In this document: one piece after another, positions 8,993 to 17,519 of the stretch
Position numbering within the stretch: the stretch's first letter is position 1
Layout of the letters: each line of letters begins with the position of its first letter
Source: Deltaproteobacteria bacterium
GTDB lineage: Bacteria; Desulfobacterota; Desulfuromonadia; Desulfuromonadales; Geopsychrobacteraceae
Length of the DNA: 64,000 nucleotides
Reading direction: 5' to 3'
NCBI GenBank assembly: GCA_024276935.1
Contig: JAJRWH010000013.1
Span: forward strand, 24,146 to 88,145
The notes under the pieces: model-generated
Told to the model about the DNA's origin: nothing
Databases searched by the model: none
The model's input: only the letters and a program-made list of their open reading frames with translations
Translations under genes and position numbers: made by a program

Positions 8993-9142
8993 GACAATTG
9001 GCAACTGCTGTCAGGCAGTGCCCGCCCTGCTGAATCGCAGGCCGTGTCAGTTGAAAGCCACCCGCAGCCAGTTTTTTCTCAACAGGTTCCGAGTGATGAG
9101 TAGGCCGTCACAACGTTTTTGGCGCCACAGCAGGTGCCAGTT
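8993..9142. other. non-coding stretch between 6S RNA and the 28-bp hairpin
   Basis: No gene is visible. There is a short inverted repeat (GGCAACTGC...GCAGTGCC, about 9000-9022) just after the 6S region that might help define its 3' end, but it lacks a T-run. Another weak repeat (GGCGCC...GGTGCC) lies at about 9121-9138. The stretch may be the 3' trailer of the 6S transcript, which would then end at the strong hairpin at 9143-9200. Confidence 0.4.
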
Positions 9143-9200
9143 GTCTTTGATAAGAGAAAAGCCCCGGTCATCTGACCGGGGCTTTTCTCTTATCAAAGAC
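9143..9200. terminator. bidirectional terminator with a 28-bp perfect stem
   Basis: Two perfectly complementary 28-base arms (9143-9170 and 9173-9200) with a two-base centre. Each strand reads as a GC-rich core (GCCCCGGTCA) followed by TTTTCTCTT, so it should stop transcription both from ihfB (minus strand) and from the 6S RNA side (plus strand). It begins 12 bases past the ihfB stop. Confidence 0.85.
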
Positions 9201-9211
9201 CTGAACAACAA

Positions 9212-9490
9212 TCAGCTGTCAACGCGTTCCCGCAACTCTTTTCCGGTTTTGAAAAAAGGCGTTTTGCGGTTGGGAATACTGACAAGCTCACCGCTTTTAG
9301 GATTTCGGGCCTCACGAGCTCCACGCTCTCGCACGGAGAAAGATCCAAAACCACGAATCTCAACCCGATCTCCTTGCGACAAAGCATTACCGATTCCATT
9401 AAAAATCAGATTGACCACGCTTTCAGCATCACGTTTGTTGAGATATTCATGTTCTATTGACAATTTTTCAATTAATTCGCTCTTGGTCAT
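9212..9490 (-). CDS. ihfB: integration host factor beta subunit
   Basis: A 92-residue DNA-bending protein of the IHF/HU family. The signature GDRVEIRGFGSFSVRERGAR and the flanking FFKTGKELRERV are characteristic of IHF-beta. The start is the ATG at 9490 behind GGAGGG; a longer frame to 9511 adds only seven residues. It lies just downstream of rpsA and sppA. rpsA-ihfB adjacency is well known in proteobacteria. As the last gene of a long operon it ends at the 28-bp hairpin. Confidence 0.94.
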   Translation of the reverse strand: MTKSELIEKLSIEHEYLNKRDAESVVNLIFNGIGNALSQGDRVEIRGFGSFSVRERGAREARNPKSGELVSIPNRKTPFFKTGKELRERVDS

Positions 9491-9526
9491 CTTACCCTCC
9501 AGCATCTGCAAGCGATCTCTAAATAT

Positions 9527-10414
9527 TTACATGCCCGTCCACAAATATTGTGGACCCACCTTCCAACGCTGACGGGCATCAAAGGCAATACTTCCCAGGG
9601 TACTGTTCAATATTCTTTCGAGTAAATCAGGTTTCTCCGCCTCTGGATATATCAAGTCGGGATCATCACCCAAACCAACCAGACGCGAAGTATAATCAAC
9701 CGCATCTCTAAAGCCACCGAGTTCATCAACCAGGCCTGCTGCCAACGCCTGACGACCACTGAAAATACGTCCATCAGCAATTTTCATGACCTTCTCGGCG
9801 GGCATTTCACGACCAAGACTCACCGCCTCGACAAATTGTGAGTGAACATCGTCGATCAAAGACTGCATCAGCTTTCTCTCAGCGTCACTGAAGGGTCGCG
9901 TCGGAGAACCAATATCCTTGAAACGGCCTGATTTAACAACCACAGAAGAAACGCCTACTTTTTTCATCAATCCCTCATAGTTCGGGAATGACATAATGAC
10001 ACCGATGCTCCCGGTTATCGTCCCCGGGTTGGCAAATAACCGTTTGGCCGGTGCCGCAATATAATAGCCACCAGAAGCCGTTACCGATCCCATCGAAACA
10101 ATGACCGGTTTCTTTTTCTGGAGCTTGATTACCTCGGAATAAATCTCCTGTGAAGGGCCGACAGCCCCCCCCGGTGAATCAATTCGCAAGATAACAGCCT
10201 TGACTGAATTGTTGTCACGAAAGTCGATGATATCGTCAATCAGAGTATCCGATGCCATGATCGGGCCATAGATTTCGATGACACCTATTTTCTCGCCCAC
10301 CGAGACCAACCCGGAGCGGGAACCTGACCGACCAAGGAAAACGGCAATCAACAAAAACACCAGAAATATCCCGGTGATTGTCAGGGTTGCCAATAATATC
10401 GGACGTTTTTTCAT
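9527..10414 (-). CDS. sppA: signal peptide peptidase SppA, 36K type
   Basis: A 295-residue membrane-anchored serine protease that degrades cleaved signal peptides. There is one N-terminal membrane helix (about residues 5-28) and then a ClpP-fold domain. The nucleophile is Ser114 in VTASGGYYIA and the general-base lysine is in the KSGRFKDIGSP motif. The length fits the short SppA form rather than the 600-residue E. coli type. The start is the ATG at 10414 behind GGGGGAG. The rpsA terminator lies immediately upstream, so expression depends on read-through or a promoter I cannot see. Confidence 0.93.
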   Translation of the reverse strand: MKKRPILLATLTITGIFLVFLLIAVFLGRSGSRSGLVSVGEKIGVIEIYGPIMASDTLIDDIIDFRDNNSVKAVILRIDSPGGAVGPSQEIYSEVIKLQKKKPVIVSMGSVTASGGYYIAAPAKRLFANPGTITGSIGVIMSFPNYEGLMKKVGVSSVVVKSGRFKDIGSPTRPFSDAERKLMQSLIDDVHSQFVEAVSLGREMPAEKVMKIADGRIFSGRQALAAGLVDELGGFRDAVDYTSRLVGLGDDPDLIYPEAEKPDLLERILNSTLGSIAFDARQRWKVGPQYLWTGM

Positions 10415-10427
10415 TCGCAACTCCCCC

Positions 10428-10461
10428 AAAAAAAGGGACCCCACCGCGAAGGCAGGGTCCC
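10428..10461 (-). terminator. rho-independent terminator after rpsA
   Basis: On the minus strand GGGACCC pairs with GGGTCCC (10455-10461 with 10435-10441) and is followed by a run of seven T (10428-10434). It sits between the rpsA stop and the sppA start and touches the sppA ribosome site. Confidence 0.8.
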
Positions 10462-10482
10462 GATACACCTCAATCAGCTGTT

Positions 10483-12204
10483 TCAGGCATCCTGATCGTC
10501 GTCACGACCCTTGACACCCTGCAACAGGTCACCAAGGTTAGATGTTGCACTCTTTTGTGCACCAAGGAACTCGTTAACCTGTGCTTTTTCTTTTTGAACA
10601 TCGATATTTTTGATCGACAGGGCAATCTTGCGATCAACAGTATCAACATGAAGAACAGCGGCCTCAAGGACATCACCAATCTTGGCAAAATCCTTGGGAT
10701 CCTCGATCTTTTCCTTGCTCAGTTCGGAAACGTGAATCAGACCCTCGATTCCCTCTTCCAGTTCAAGGAAAACACCGAAATCAGTGACAGAAGTCACGGC
10801 ACCCTTGATGATCGTTCCAGAAGCATAACGGGCCGGAACGGTCTCCCAGGGATCACTGTTGAGTTGCTTGAGACCAAGCGAGAAACGCTCGTTCTCACGG
10901 TCGATATTCAGAACCACTGCCTTGACAACATCGCCCTTCTTGAAAGCTTCAGAAGGATGTTTGATGCGTTTGGTCCAGGACAGGTCAGAAATATGAACCA
11001 GTCCGTCGATTCCTTCATCAACCCCGACAAAGATACCGAAGTCAGTGATGTTCTTGACCTGGCCCTCGATGATGGTCCCGATCGGGAACTTCTCACCGAT
11101 GACTTCCCATGGGTTTGGCTCGACCTGCTTGAGGCCCAGAGAAATCCGACGGTTCTCAGTGTCCAGAGCCAGAACAACCGACTCAACATCGTCACCGATA
11201 TTCAGAATTTTATTCGGATGCTTGATCCGCTTGGTCCAACTCATTTCCGAAACATGAATCAGGCCTTCAACACCCTCTTCAAGCTCGATAAATGCACCGT
11301 AATCGGTCAGGCTGACAACCTTGCCAGTAACCTTGGTCTCAACCGGATATTTGGATTGAACATCAAGCCAGGGATCATTTGCTGTCTGCTTGAGTCCCAA
11401 AGACACCCGCTCTTTTTCACGGTCAAACTTGAGGACTTTAACATTGATTTTATCACCAACCGAAATGATGTCGGAAGGATGCTTGACGCGTCCCCAGGAC
11501 ATATCGGTGATGTGCAACAGACCATCGATACCGCCGAGGTCGATAAATGCACCATAGTCGGTGAGATTCTTGACGATACCTTCAACAATCTGGTCTTCGG
11601 CCAGAGTTTCGAGAGTACCGCTACGCAAGCTCTCACGTTCTTTTTCAAGCAGAACACGACGTGAAAGAACGATGTTTCCCCGACGCTTGTTCAGCTTGAT
11701 AATCTTGAATTCAAAGGTCTCACCAATAACCTTGTCAAGATTACGGACCGGGCGAAGGTCAACCTGAGAACCCGGCAGGAAAGCATTGACGCCGATATCG
11801 ACCGACAGGCCACCCTTGATCCGGTTGACAATCCGGCCTTCGACAACTGCATCCTCTTCAAGAGAGTTCCAGATCTTCTGTCGATCAGCTTTTTCCTTCG
11901 ACAGATTGATCATGCCGCTGTCACTTTCACCACCACCGAACAGGACATCATAGACATCACCAACATTGACATTGATTTCGCCATTTTCATCGGCAAACTC
12001 ACGCAGTGGGATGACACCTTCTGACTTGTACCCGACATCGACAACAACAGAATCAGGATTAACCTGAACCACTGTTCCTTCTACGACATCGTTGCGCTTG
12101 AGCTCAAGACCACCCTGCTCATACTCATTGAGCAGTGCCTCAAAACTCTCTTCTTCGGACTCTACGTCCATTTCTTCGTCCAGCATTTCTTTTTCTTCAA
12201 CCAT
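10483..12204 (-). CDS. rpsA: 30S ribosomal protein S1
   Basis: A 573-residue protein with six S1 RNA-binding repeats. Typical repeat cores are DYGAFIDL, DYGAFIEL, DFGIFVGV and DFGVFLEL, each followed by GLIHVSE, GLVHISD or a close variant and an SLGLKQ-like end. It holds mRNA on the 30S subunit and helps start translation. The length fits the E. coli protein (557 residues). It follows ispH and cmk in the operon and has its own terminator downstream. The N-terminus is very acidic (EEKEMLDEEMDVESEEE). Confidence 0.97.
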   Translation of the reverse strand: MVEEKEMLDEEMDVESEEESFEALLNEYEQGGLELKRNDVVEGTVVQVNPDSVVVDVGYKSEGVIPLREFADENGEINVNVGDVYDVLFGGGESDSGMINLSKEKADRQKIWNSLEEDAVVEGRIVNRIKGGLSVDIGVNAFLPGSQVDLRPVRNLDKVIGETFEFKIIKLNKRRGNIVLSRRVLLEKERESLRSGTLETLAEDQIVEGIVKNLTDYGAFIDLGGIDGLLHITDMSWGRVKHPSDIISVGDKINVKVLKFDREKERVSLGLKQTANDPWLDVQSKYPVETKVTGKVVSLTDYGAFIELEEGVEGLIHVSEMSWTKRIKHPNKILNIGDDVESVVLALDTENRRISLGLKQVEPNPWEVIGEKFPIGTIIEGQVKNITDFGIFVGVDEGIDGLVHISDLSWTKRIKHPSEAFKKGDVVKAVVLNIDRENERFSLGLKQLNSDPWETVPARYASGTIIKGAVTSVTDFGVFLELEEGIEGLIHVSELSKEKIEDPKDFAKIGDVLEAAVLHVDTVDRKIALSIKNIDVQKEKAQVNEFLGAQKSATSNLGDLLQGVKGRDDDQDA

Positions 12205-12367
12205 TGGGATAAAACCCCCTTACGTATTTCCCGACGCCTCGCGACGGCGAGCTCTGGCGAGACGCGCACAGTATCACAGCCCAAAAGAAAAAACAAAGCA
12301 ATATTTTACAGCAGGTTAGTCACTTCGGTTGCCAAAATGACAAATGGGATTTGCCGTTCAGTGCGAG

Positions 12368-13198
12368 CTAAAAACAGCCTACTTTTGTCACAATTTCATC
12401 GATCAGAAACTGCGGAGTCGAGGCTCCGGCAGTCACCCCGACCCGTGTGACTCCCTGAAACCAGGCCGCAGAGATCTCATCAGCCGTCTCAACATGGTAG
12501 GTTGCTGTCCCCTGTTCACGACAAAGATCTGCCAGGCGCGTCGTATTGGCGCTGTTATAGCCACCAACCACCAGCATCAGATCAACCTTGTTTGCAATAC
12601 TCACCGCTTCTTCCTGGCGCACCGAAGTGGCATCACAAATCGTGTTGTAAATTTTCAGTTTGTGACTTTTTTCAAGGCAAACACCAACTATCGCCCGAAA
12701 GTTTTCCATCGACTGCGTGGTCTGGGCAATAATGCCAATCATGCGACTTTTCGGTAATGCCCGTGCTTCTTCGGGACTGGCAACGACAACAACAGGCCCG
12801 CTGGCATAGGAGACAATCCCCTGAACCTCAGGATGGTGCGCTTCACCAACCAGAACCAGCTGATAACCTTCACGGCTCAATTCGGCAGCAAATTCCTGTG
12901 CCCTGGTCACAAACGGACAGGTCGCATCAACAATCTTTTTGCCACAGTTATTAAGAGCCGCGAGCTCTTCAGCGGTAACCCCATGCGAACGCACCACAAT
13001 GGCCTCACCATCGGCGTCCTCAACCTGCTGACAAACACGGATACCACGCTCTTCAAGTTTTTTGACCATCTGCGGCGAATGGATCAAAGGACCAAGAGAT
13101 TGAAGTGATTGATGTTCGTCCGCAGCATCAAAAGCCATCTGGGTAGCACGTTTGACACCGAAACAGAATCCGGCGCTTTTTGCGAGCAGAATTTCCAT
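12368..13198 (-). CDS. ispH: 4-hydroxy-3-methylbut-2-enyl diphosphate reductase
   Basis: The last enzyme of the MEP isoprenoid pathway, converting HMBPP into IPP and DMAPP with a [4Fe-4S] cluster. The three cluster cysteines are visible in AGFCFGVKRA, DATCPFV and TICDATSVRQEEA. The start is the ATG at 13198, giving MEILLAKSAGFCFG, the usual N-terminus of the family and 276 residues. It sits between cmk and rpsA, an order seen in relatives. With dxr at 57 kb and uppS at 58.7 kb, the window encodes three separated isoprenoid genes. Confidence 0.96.
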   Translation of the reverse strand: MEILLAKSAGFCFGVKRATQMAFDAADEHQSLQSLGPLIHSPQMVKKLEERGIRVCQQVEDADGEAIVVRSHGVTAEELAALNNCGKKIVDATCPFVTRAQEFAAELSREGYQLVLVGEAHHPEVQGIVSYASGPVVVVASPEEARALPKSRMIGIIAQTTQSMENFRAIVGVCLEKSHKLKIYNTICDATSVRQEEAVSIANKVDLMLVVGGYNSANTTRLADLCREQGTATYHVETADEISAAWFQGVTRVGVTAGASTPQFLIDEIVTKVGCF

Positions 13199-13229
13199 TG
13201 TACCTAAAAGCTCCTTTATCCTCTGCCCC

Positions 13230-13910
13230 TCACTCACCGGCCAGTTTAGCGCGGACCACCTTGAGCATCAAATCCTTAACCTCATCAATCTGCAACGAGG
13301 TTGAATCGATATCTATGGCATCCGCTGCGCGCCGCAAGGGCGCATGTTCACGGTTGCTGTCGGCCTCATCACGAGCCCGTACCTCGGCTATTGTCTGTTG
13401 CAGGTCAACGTCAACGCCTTTGGCACGTAATTCTTCGAAACGACGACGACCACGTTCTTCAACCGAAGCCGACAGAAAGAATTTAACCTCGGCCTGCGGA
13501 AAAACCACCGTACCTATGTCACGGCCTTCAAGAACGACCCCGCCCTTTTCTCCTAATTGTTGCTGCATTCGAACCAGTTCTTCCCGAACGGTCGAACAGG
13601 CCGCGACCTGTGAAGTCAGCAAGCTGACTTCGGGAGCACGGATAGCCATTGAAACATCTTCCCCATTGACAAAGACCCCTTCTTCACTTCCACTAGGTCG
13701 AAATTCGAGTTTCATCTGCTGGCAAAGCTGGCGCAAGGCAACGGCATCATCCAGGGGGATCTGCTGACGAGTTGCAAGCAGAGCCACCGAACGATACATG
13801 GCCCCGGTATCGATATGGGTATAACCCAGGGAGGTCGCAAGGGCTTTGCTCAATGTACTTTTCCCCGCGCCGGAAGGACCGTCAATGGCGATAATAAGTG
13901 ATTTTGACAA
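13230..13910 (-). CDS. cmk: cytidylate kinase
   Basis: A 226-residue nucleotide kinase that phosphorylates CMP and dCMP using ATP. The P-loop GPSGAGKST lies at residues 11-19, followed by the family's HIDTGAMYR and GRDIGTVVFP motifs. It is placed between aroA and ispH in the same direction with gaps of about 30 bases, as expected for one operon. It has the usual family length. Confidence 0.96.
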   Translation of the reverse strand: MSKSLIIAIDGPSGAGKSTLSKALATSLGYTHIDTGAMYRSVALLATRQQIPLDDAVALRQLCQQMKLEFRPSGSEEGVFVNGEDVSMAIRAPEVSLLTSQVAACSTVREELVRMQQQLGEKGGVVLEGRDIGTVVFPQAEVKFFLSASVEERGRRRFEELRAKGVDVDLQQTIAEVRARDEADSNREHAPLRRAADAIDIDSTSLQIDEVKDLMLKVVRAKLAGE

Positions 13911-13945
13911 GAAAATATCCTTAATAGGTTGGAGTAAAAACTGCT

Positions 13946-15241
13946 TCAGTGACCAAGCTGCTCAAGCAACTCCCAGAACCCGGGGAAAGAGGTCTCTGTG
14001 CAGGCGGTATCTTCAATCGTGACATCGTTTTCTGCCGCCAGGCTGGCAATCGCCATGCTCATGGCAATACGATGATCACCGAAAGAGTTGACGCGTCCGC
14101 CCTGCAAGTGACCCGTCCCGGTAATGCGAATGCCATCATCAAGGGCCTCAACCTGGCCACCAATCTTCCCGAGAGTTTCACAAACAGCAGCTATCCGGTC
14201 TGTTTCCTTGACCCGCAATTCTCTGGCATCACGGATCAGGGTTTCTCCTTCGGCAAAAACGGCCGCGACACACACCACAGGAAATTCGTCAATTGCTCGA
14301 GGGACAAGCTCCCCACCAATTTTGATGCCACGCAGCAGACTGTGACGAACCAGCAGATCCGCAACAGGCTCACCCGACAACTCACGTTGGTTCAACAGAT
14401 CGATATGTCCCCCCATCTGCCGCAAAATATCAATAATTCCACTCCGGGTCGGGTTGACCCCCACATTTTTCAACAACAGTTCTGAACCAGGGGTAATCAA
14501 CGCTGCCACCAGAAAAAAGGCCGCCGAAGAAATATCACCCGGGACTTCAACCTCTCTGCCCTGCAAGTTGACCGGTCCCGTTACCTGGGCACCGCCCGGC
14601 AACTGCTGAACAGCGACCCCGAAATAACGCAACATCCGCTCACTGTGATCACGCGACAGGTGGGGCTCGAAAATCCGGGTCTCACCTTCGACCTGCATTC
14701 CCGCCAGCAGAACCGCCGATTTGACCTGGGCGCTGGCAACCGGCGAGTGATATTCACCGGCTCGCAATTGACCTCCCTGGATAGCCAAAGGAGCCTTGGT
14801 ATTCTGTTGCCGGCCGGAAATATTTGCCCCCATGCTCGTCAAGGGCTTGATGATACGGGCCATCGGACGACGGCGCAGATATTTGTCGCCACTGAGAACA
14901 GAAAAAAAAGGTTGGGCTGCGAGAATTCCACTCATCAACCGCATGGTGGTTCCCGAATTACCACAATCGACGACATCTTCCGGTTCCTGTAAACCATGAA
15001 GGCCACGGCCATGTATCAATAACTCATGCCCCTTGTCCTCGACGCGAACTCCCATCTGTTGAAAAGCCGCCAGTGTTGCCAGGCAGTCCTCTCCCCGCAG
15101 GAGACCACGAACCCGACTGGTCCCTTCGGCAAGAGAAGAAAACATAATCGCCCGGTGGGATATGGATTTATCGCCAGGCACAAGTATTTCGCCTTTTAGC
15201 CCCTGGCTCGGTTTCAGTGTTCTGGTTTCTGACTGATGCAT
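13946..15241 (-). CDS. aroA: 3-phosphoshikimate 1-carboxyvinyltransferase (EPSP synthase)
   Basis: The sixth step of the shikimate pathway, joining PEP to shikimate 3-phosphate. Family signatures are PGDKSISHRAIM near the N-terminus, the DCGNSGTTMRLM loop and the RVKETDRI motif. I use the ATG at 15241 (431 residues) because the upstream TTG at 15265 would add eight residues with no better ribosome site. It lies downstream of tyrA, so aromatic amino acid genes are grouped (pheA, tyrA, aroA). Confidence 0.96.
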   Translation of the reverse strand: MHQSETRTLKPSQGLKGEILVPGDKSISHRAIMFSSLAEGTSRVRGLLRGEDCLATLAAFQQMGVRVEDKGHELLIHGRGLHGLQEPEDVVDCGNSGTTMRLMSGILAAQPFFSVLSGDKYLRRRPMARIIKPLTSMGANISGRQQNTKAPLAIQGGQLRAGEYHSPVASAQVKSAVLLAGMQVEGETRIFEPHLSRDHSERMLRYFGVAVQQLPGGAQVTGPVNLQGREVEVPGDISSAAFFLVAALITPGSELLLKNVGVNPTRSGIIDILRQMGGHIDLLNQRELSGEPVADLLVRHSLLRGIKIGGELVPRAIDEFPVVCVAAVFAEGETLIRDARELRVKETDRIAAVCETLGKIGGQVEALDDGIRITGTGHLQGGRVNSFGDHRIAMSMAIASLAAENDVTIEDTACTETSFPGFWELLEQLGH

Positions 15242-15295
15242 TGTCTTAAATTGTCTTTCTGTCAATTATTCAAGCGCTTTTCCCTGACCGTCAGG

Positions 15296-16162
15296 TTACA
15301 AAATTGCGTCACGCAGTTCTTTGGAACGATGGAAGAATTCAAAAAGTCGTTCCATATCACCATTGCGAACATCTTCTTTCAATTCGGAAAAAAAGGATTC
15401 GAACTGCTCCATCATTTCAAGCAATGCTTCCCGATTGGTCAGGGCAATATCGCGCCACATCATCGGATCTGACGAAGCAATTCTGGTAAAATCACGAAAT
15501 CCCCCCGCTGAATACTCCAGAATATTTTCTTCATAATGATCATATGACCCGACCGCATTCACCAGAGAATAAGCCACCATGTGAGGCAAATGGCTGATCG
15601 CCGCCAGTATTCGGTCATGTTTTTCAACCGACATACAAACGACCTCACTTCCTGCGGCCTGCCACATGGCCGTAACCTGCGCCAGGGCTTGCACGTCGGT
15701 GGTACTCTCTGGCGTCAGGATGCAGCGTTTCCCCTGATAAAGACTGGAAAATGCCGCCTCGGCACCACTCTTTTCGGTTCCGGCAATCGGATGGCCCGCA
15801 ACAAAATGGACCCCTTCAGGAACCAGCGGACTGATCGTTCGTACCAGTTCTCCTTTGACACTGCCCCCGTCAGTCACTATTGCGCCCGGCTTGAGCGCAG
15901 GAGCAATCCGGGCAACAAGATCAGCAAGAGTCAAAACCGGAGTCGCCAGAAAAACCAGATCCGAGTCAGCGACCGCCTTTTGGGGATCACGTTCATAAGA
16001 ATCGATGATTCCCAGAGCCAGAGCCTTTTCGAGATTGGGTTTGCCGCGGCCACAACCAACAACCTCGCCGACAAAACCGGCCTCTTTGAGAGCCAGAGCC
16101 AGAGAGCCTCCAATCAATCCGACACCAATAACCGTCATCCGTCTGATGGGAAAAGAGCTCAT
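15296..16162 (-). CDS. tyrA: prephenate dehydrogenase
   Basis: A 288-residue NAD(P)-dependent enzyme of tyrosine synthesis. The Rossmann signature is VIGVGLIGGSLALAL, and the catalytic region HFVAGHPIAGTEKSGAEAA is clear. The start is the ATG at 16162, which overlaps the pheA stop by four bases (ATGA), so the pair is translationally coupled. A longer frame to 16219 would lie inside pheA. There is no fused chorismate mutase domain; that activity is on PheA. Confidence 0.95.
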   Translation of the reverse strand: MSSFPIRRMTVIGVGLIGGSLALALKEAGFVGEVVGCGRGKPNLEKALALGIIDSYERDPQKAVADSDLVFLATPVLTLADLVARIAPALKPGAIVTDGGSVKGELVRTISPLVPEGVHFVAGHPIAGTEKSGAEAAFSSLYQGKRCILTPESTTDVQALAQVTAMWQAAGSEVVCMSVEKHDRILAAISHLPHMVAYSLVNAVGSYDHYEENILEYSAGGFRDFTRIASSDPMMWRDIALTNREALLEMMEQFESFFSELKEDVRNGDMERLFEFFHRSKELRDAIL

Positions 16163-17247
16163 TCCTTTTCTCCTGCCTGGGCCAACGGATAAGAACCGAG
16201 TATCTTTAAAAAGTGACAATAACCACGCAGCTCTTCAATTGCAGCCGTAATTTGATCGTTATCGACATGGCCGACAAGATCGAGAAAAAAGATATATTCC
16301 CAGGCCTTCTGTTTCATCGGGCGACTTTCGATCTTCACCAGGTTGATATCGCGCTTACTGAAAGGCTCAAGCATACGATAAAGGATTCCTGGCTCGTCCC
16401 GAACACTGAACATGATTGAGGTTTTGTCCCGTCCGCTCGGTTCAGGGGTCTGACGGCCTATCACCAGAAAACGGGTGAAATTGTTCGGGTTGTCCTCGAT
16501 TCTGGCCTTGACAACCTGTAAACCATACTGCCGGGCCGCTGCATGACTGGCCACTGCAGCCACAGATGCATCCTCCGCCGCCATCTGCGCGGCAGCAGCG
16601 GTGCTGGCCAAATCCACCTGAGGGGTATCACGCAAATTTTCTTCCAGCCAGCGACGACATTGGGCCAATGCCTGGGGATGAGAAACGACCTTGCAAACCT
16701 GCTCCAACTGACCACTTTGTGACAACAGGTCATGAGATATTTCGAGAAGGATCTCGGCGATAACCTGCAAATCAGAACCAATGAACATATCAAGAGTGTG
16801 ATTGACGACACCTTCAGTCGAGTTTTCGACCGGAACAACTCCGTAGTGCGCACGACCACGCTCCACCTCTTCAAAAACTGCCGGGATACTTTTTTGCGGG
16901 ACCAGTTGCGCCGACAAACCAAATTGTTCCATCGCTGCAACGTGTGTAAAGGTCGATTGAGGCCCCAAGAAAGCAACCTTCATCGGCAGTTCCAGAGACA
17001 GCGATGCACTGATAATTTCGCGAAAAACCCGGCATACGGAATCATTGGGAAAAGGTCCCGGATTTTGTGACTGCAACCGCTCAAAGATCGCCCGCTCCCG
17101 GCTGGGCACATAAAACTCGCGACTGGCACCGGCCTTGGCCTTGCCGACTTCAAGCACCACCTGGGCACGATCATTGAGCAGACCAAGAATCTGATCATCG
17201 ATCTGGTCAATTATTGTCCGGAGTTTGTTCAGATCTGGACTCGACAT
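16159..17247 (-). CDS. pheA: bifunctional chorismate mutase / prephenate dehydratase
   Basis: A 362-residue P-protein for phenylalanine synthesis. The N-terminal AroQ chorismate mutase domain covers about residues 1-85 (LRTIIDQIDDQILGLLNDRA), the prephenate dehydratase domain about 90-275 (GVVPVENSTEGVV, NFTRFLVIG), and an ACT regulatory domain follows (DEPGILYRMLEPF, KIESRP), the usual site of feedback control by phenylalanine. The ribosome site GGGAGA precedes the ATG. It is probably the first gene of the operon that runs to ihfB; a palindrome lies about 40 bases upstream. Confidence 0.96.
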   Translation of the reverse strand: MSSPDLNKLRTIIDQIDDQILGLLNDRAQVVLEVGKAKAGASREFYVPSRERAIFERLQSQNPGPFPNDSVCRVFREIISASLSLELPMKVAFLGPQSTFTHVAAMEQFGLSAQLVPQKSIPAVFEEVERGRAHYGVVPVENSTEGVVNHTLDMFIGSDLQVIAEILLEISHDLLSQSGQLEQVCKVVSHPQALAQCRRWLEENLRDTPQVDLASTAAAAQMAAEDASVAAVASHAAARQYGLQVVKARIEDNPNNFTRFLVIGRQTPEPSGRDKTSIMFSVRDEPGILYRMLEPFSKRDINLVKIESRPMKQKAWEYIFFLDLVGHVDNDQITAAIEELRGYCHFLKILGSYPLAQAGEKE

Positions 17248-17284
17248 CTCGTCTCCCTGTCAGCCACTGAACCGCCAGATAAGC

Positions 17285-17304
17285 TTGATCCCATGATGGA
17301 TCAA
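17285..17304. promoter_or_regulatory. operator-like palindrome upstream of pheA
   Basis: TTGATCC (17285-17291) and GGATCAA (17298-17304) are perfect inverted repeats around a six-base centre. It lies in the divergent region between pheA and the aminotransferase, 38 bases from the pheA start. It may be a regulator's binding site. I do not recognise the regulator. Confidence 0.35.
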
Positions 17305-17435
17305 TTGACGAATTCACGTTGAAAAAACAGCAGATTTGCGGGTCAGGAAATGTAGCTCATCCAAGGTCAAAATGCAACTTGCGCCATCAGTTCTGCCCGC
17401 CTCGATAACAGTAATCGGCTCAGCTCAATCGAGCC

Positions 17436-17464
17436 TTGACCACAAGTCTGTCGACCGTTAGACT
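17436..17464 (+). promoter_or_regulatory. sigma-70-type promoter of the aminotransferase gene
   Basis: TTGACC (17436-17441), a 17-base spacer, then TAGACT (17459-17464). The start would be about 50 bases before the ATG at 17520. A small GGCTC/GAGCC inverted repeat lies just upstream of the -35 box. Confidence 0.5.
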
Positions 17465-17519
17465 GCCGCGAGATAAATAAACCTGTGTGACTCTTTCCAA
17501 CCGTGAACAAGGAGTTCCG

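Noticed and set aside
9018..9572. A 184-codon open frame across the 28-bp hairpin and opposite ihfB
   Set aside because: It runs through a perfect terminator hairpin and the antisense of ihfB, and its protein is low in normal composition.
10378..11664. A 428-codon open frame on the strand opposite rpsA
   Set aside because: It is antisense to the S1 repeats, and its repeated pattern mirrors those repeats. It has no ribosome site and no recognisable domain.
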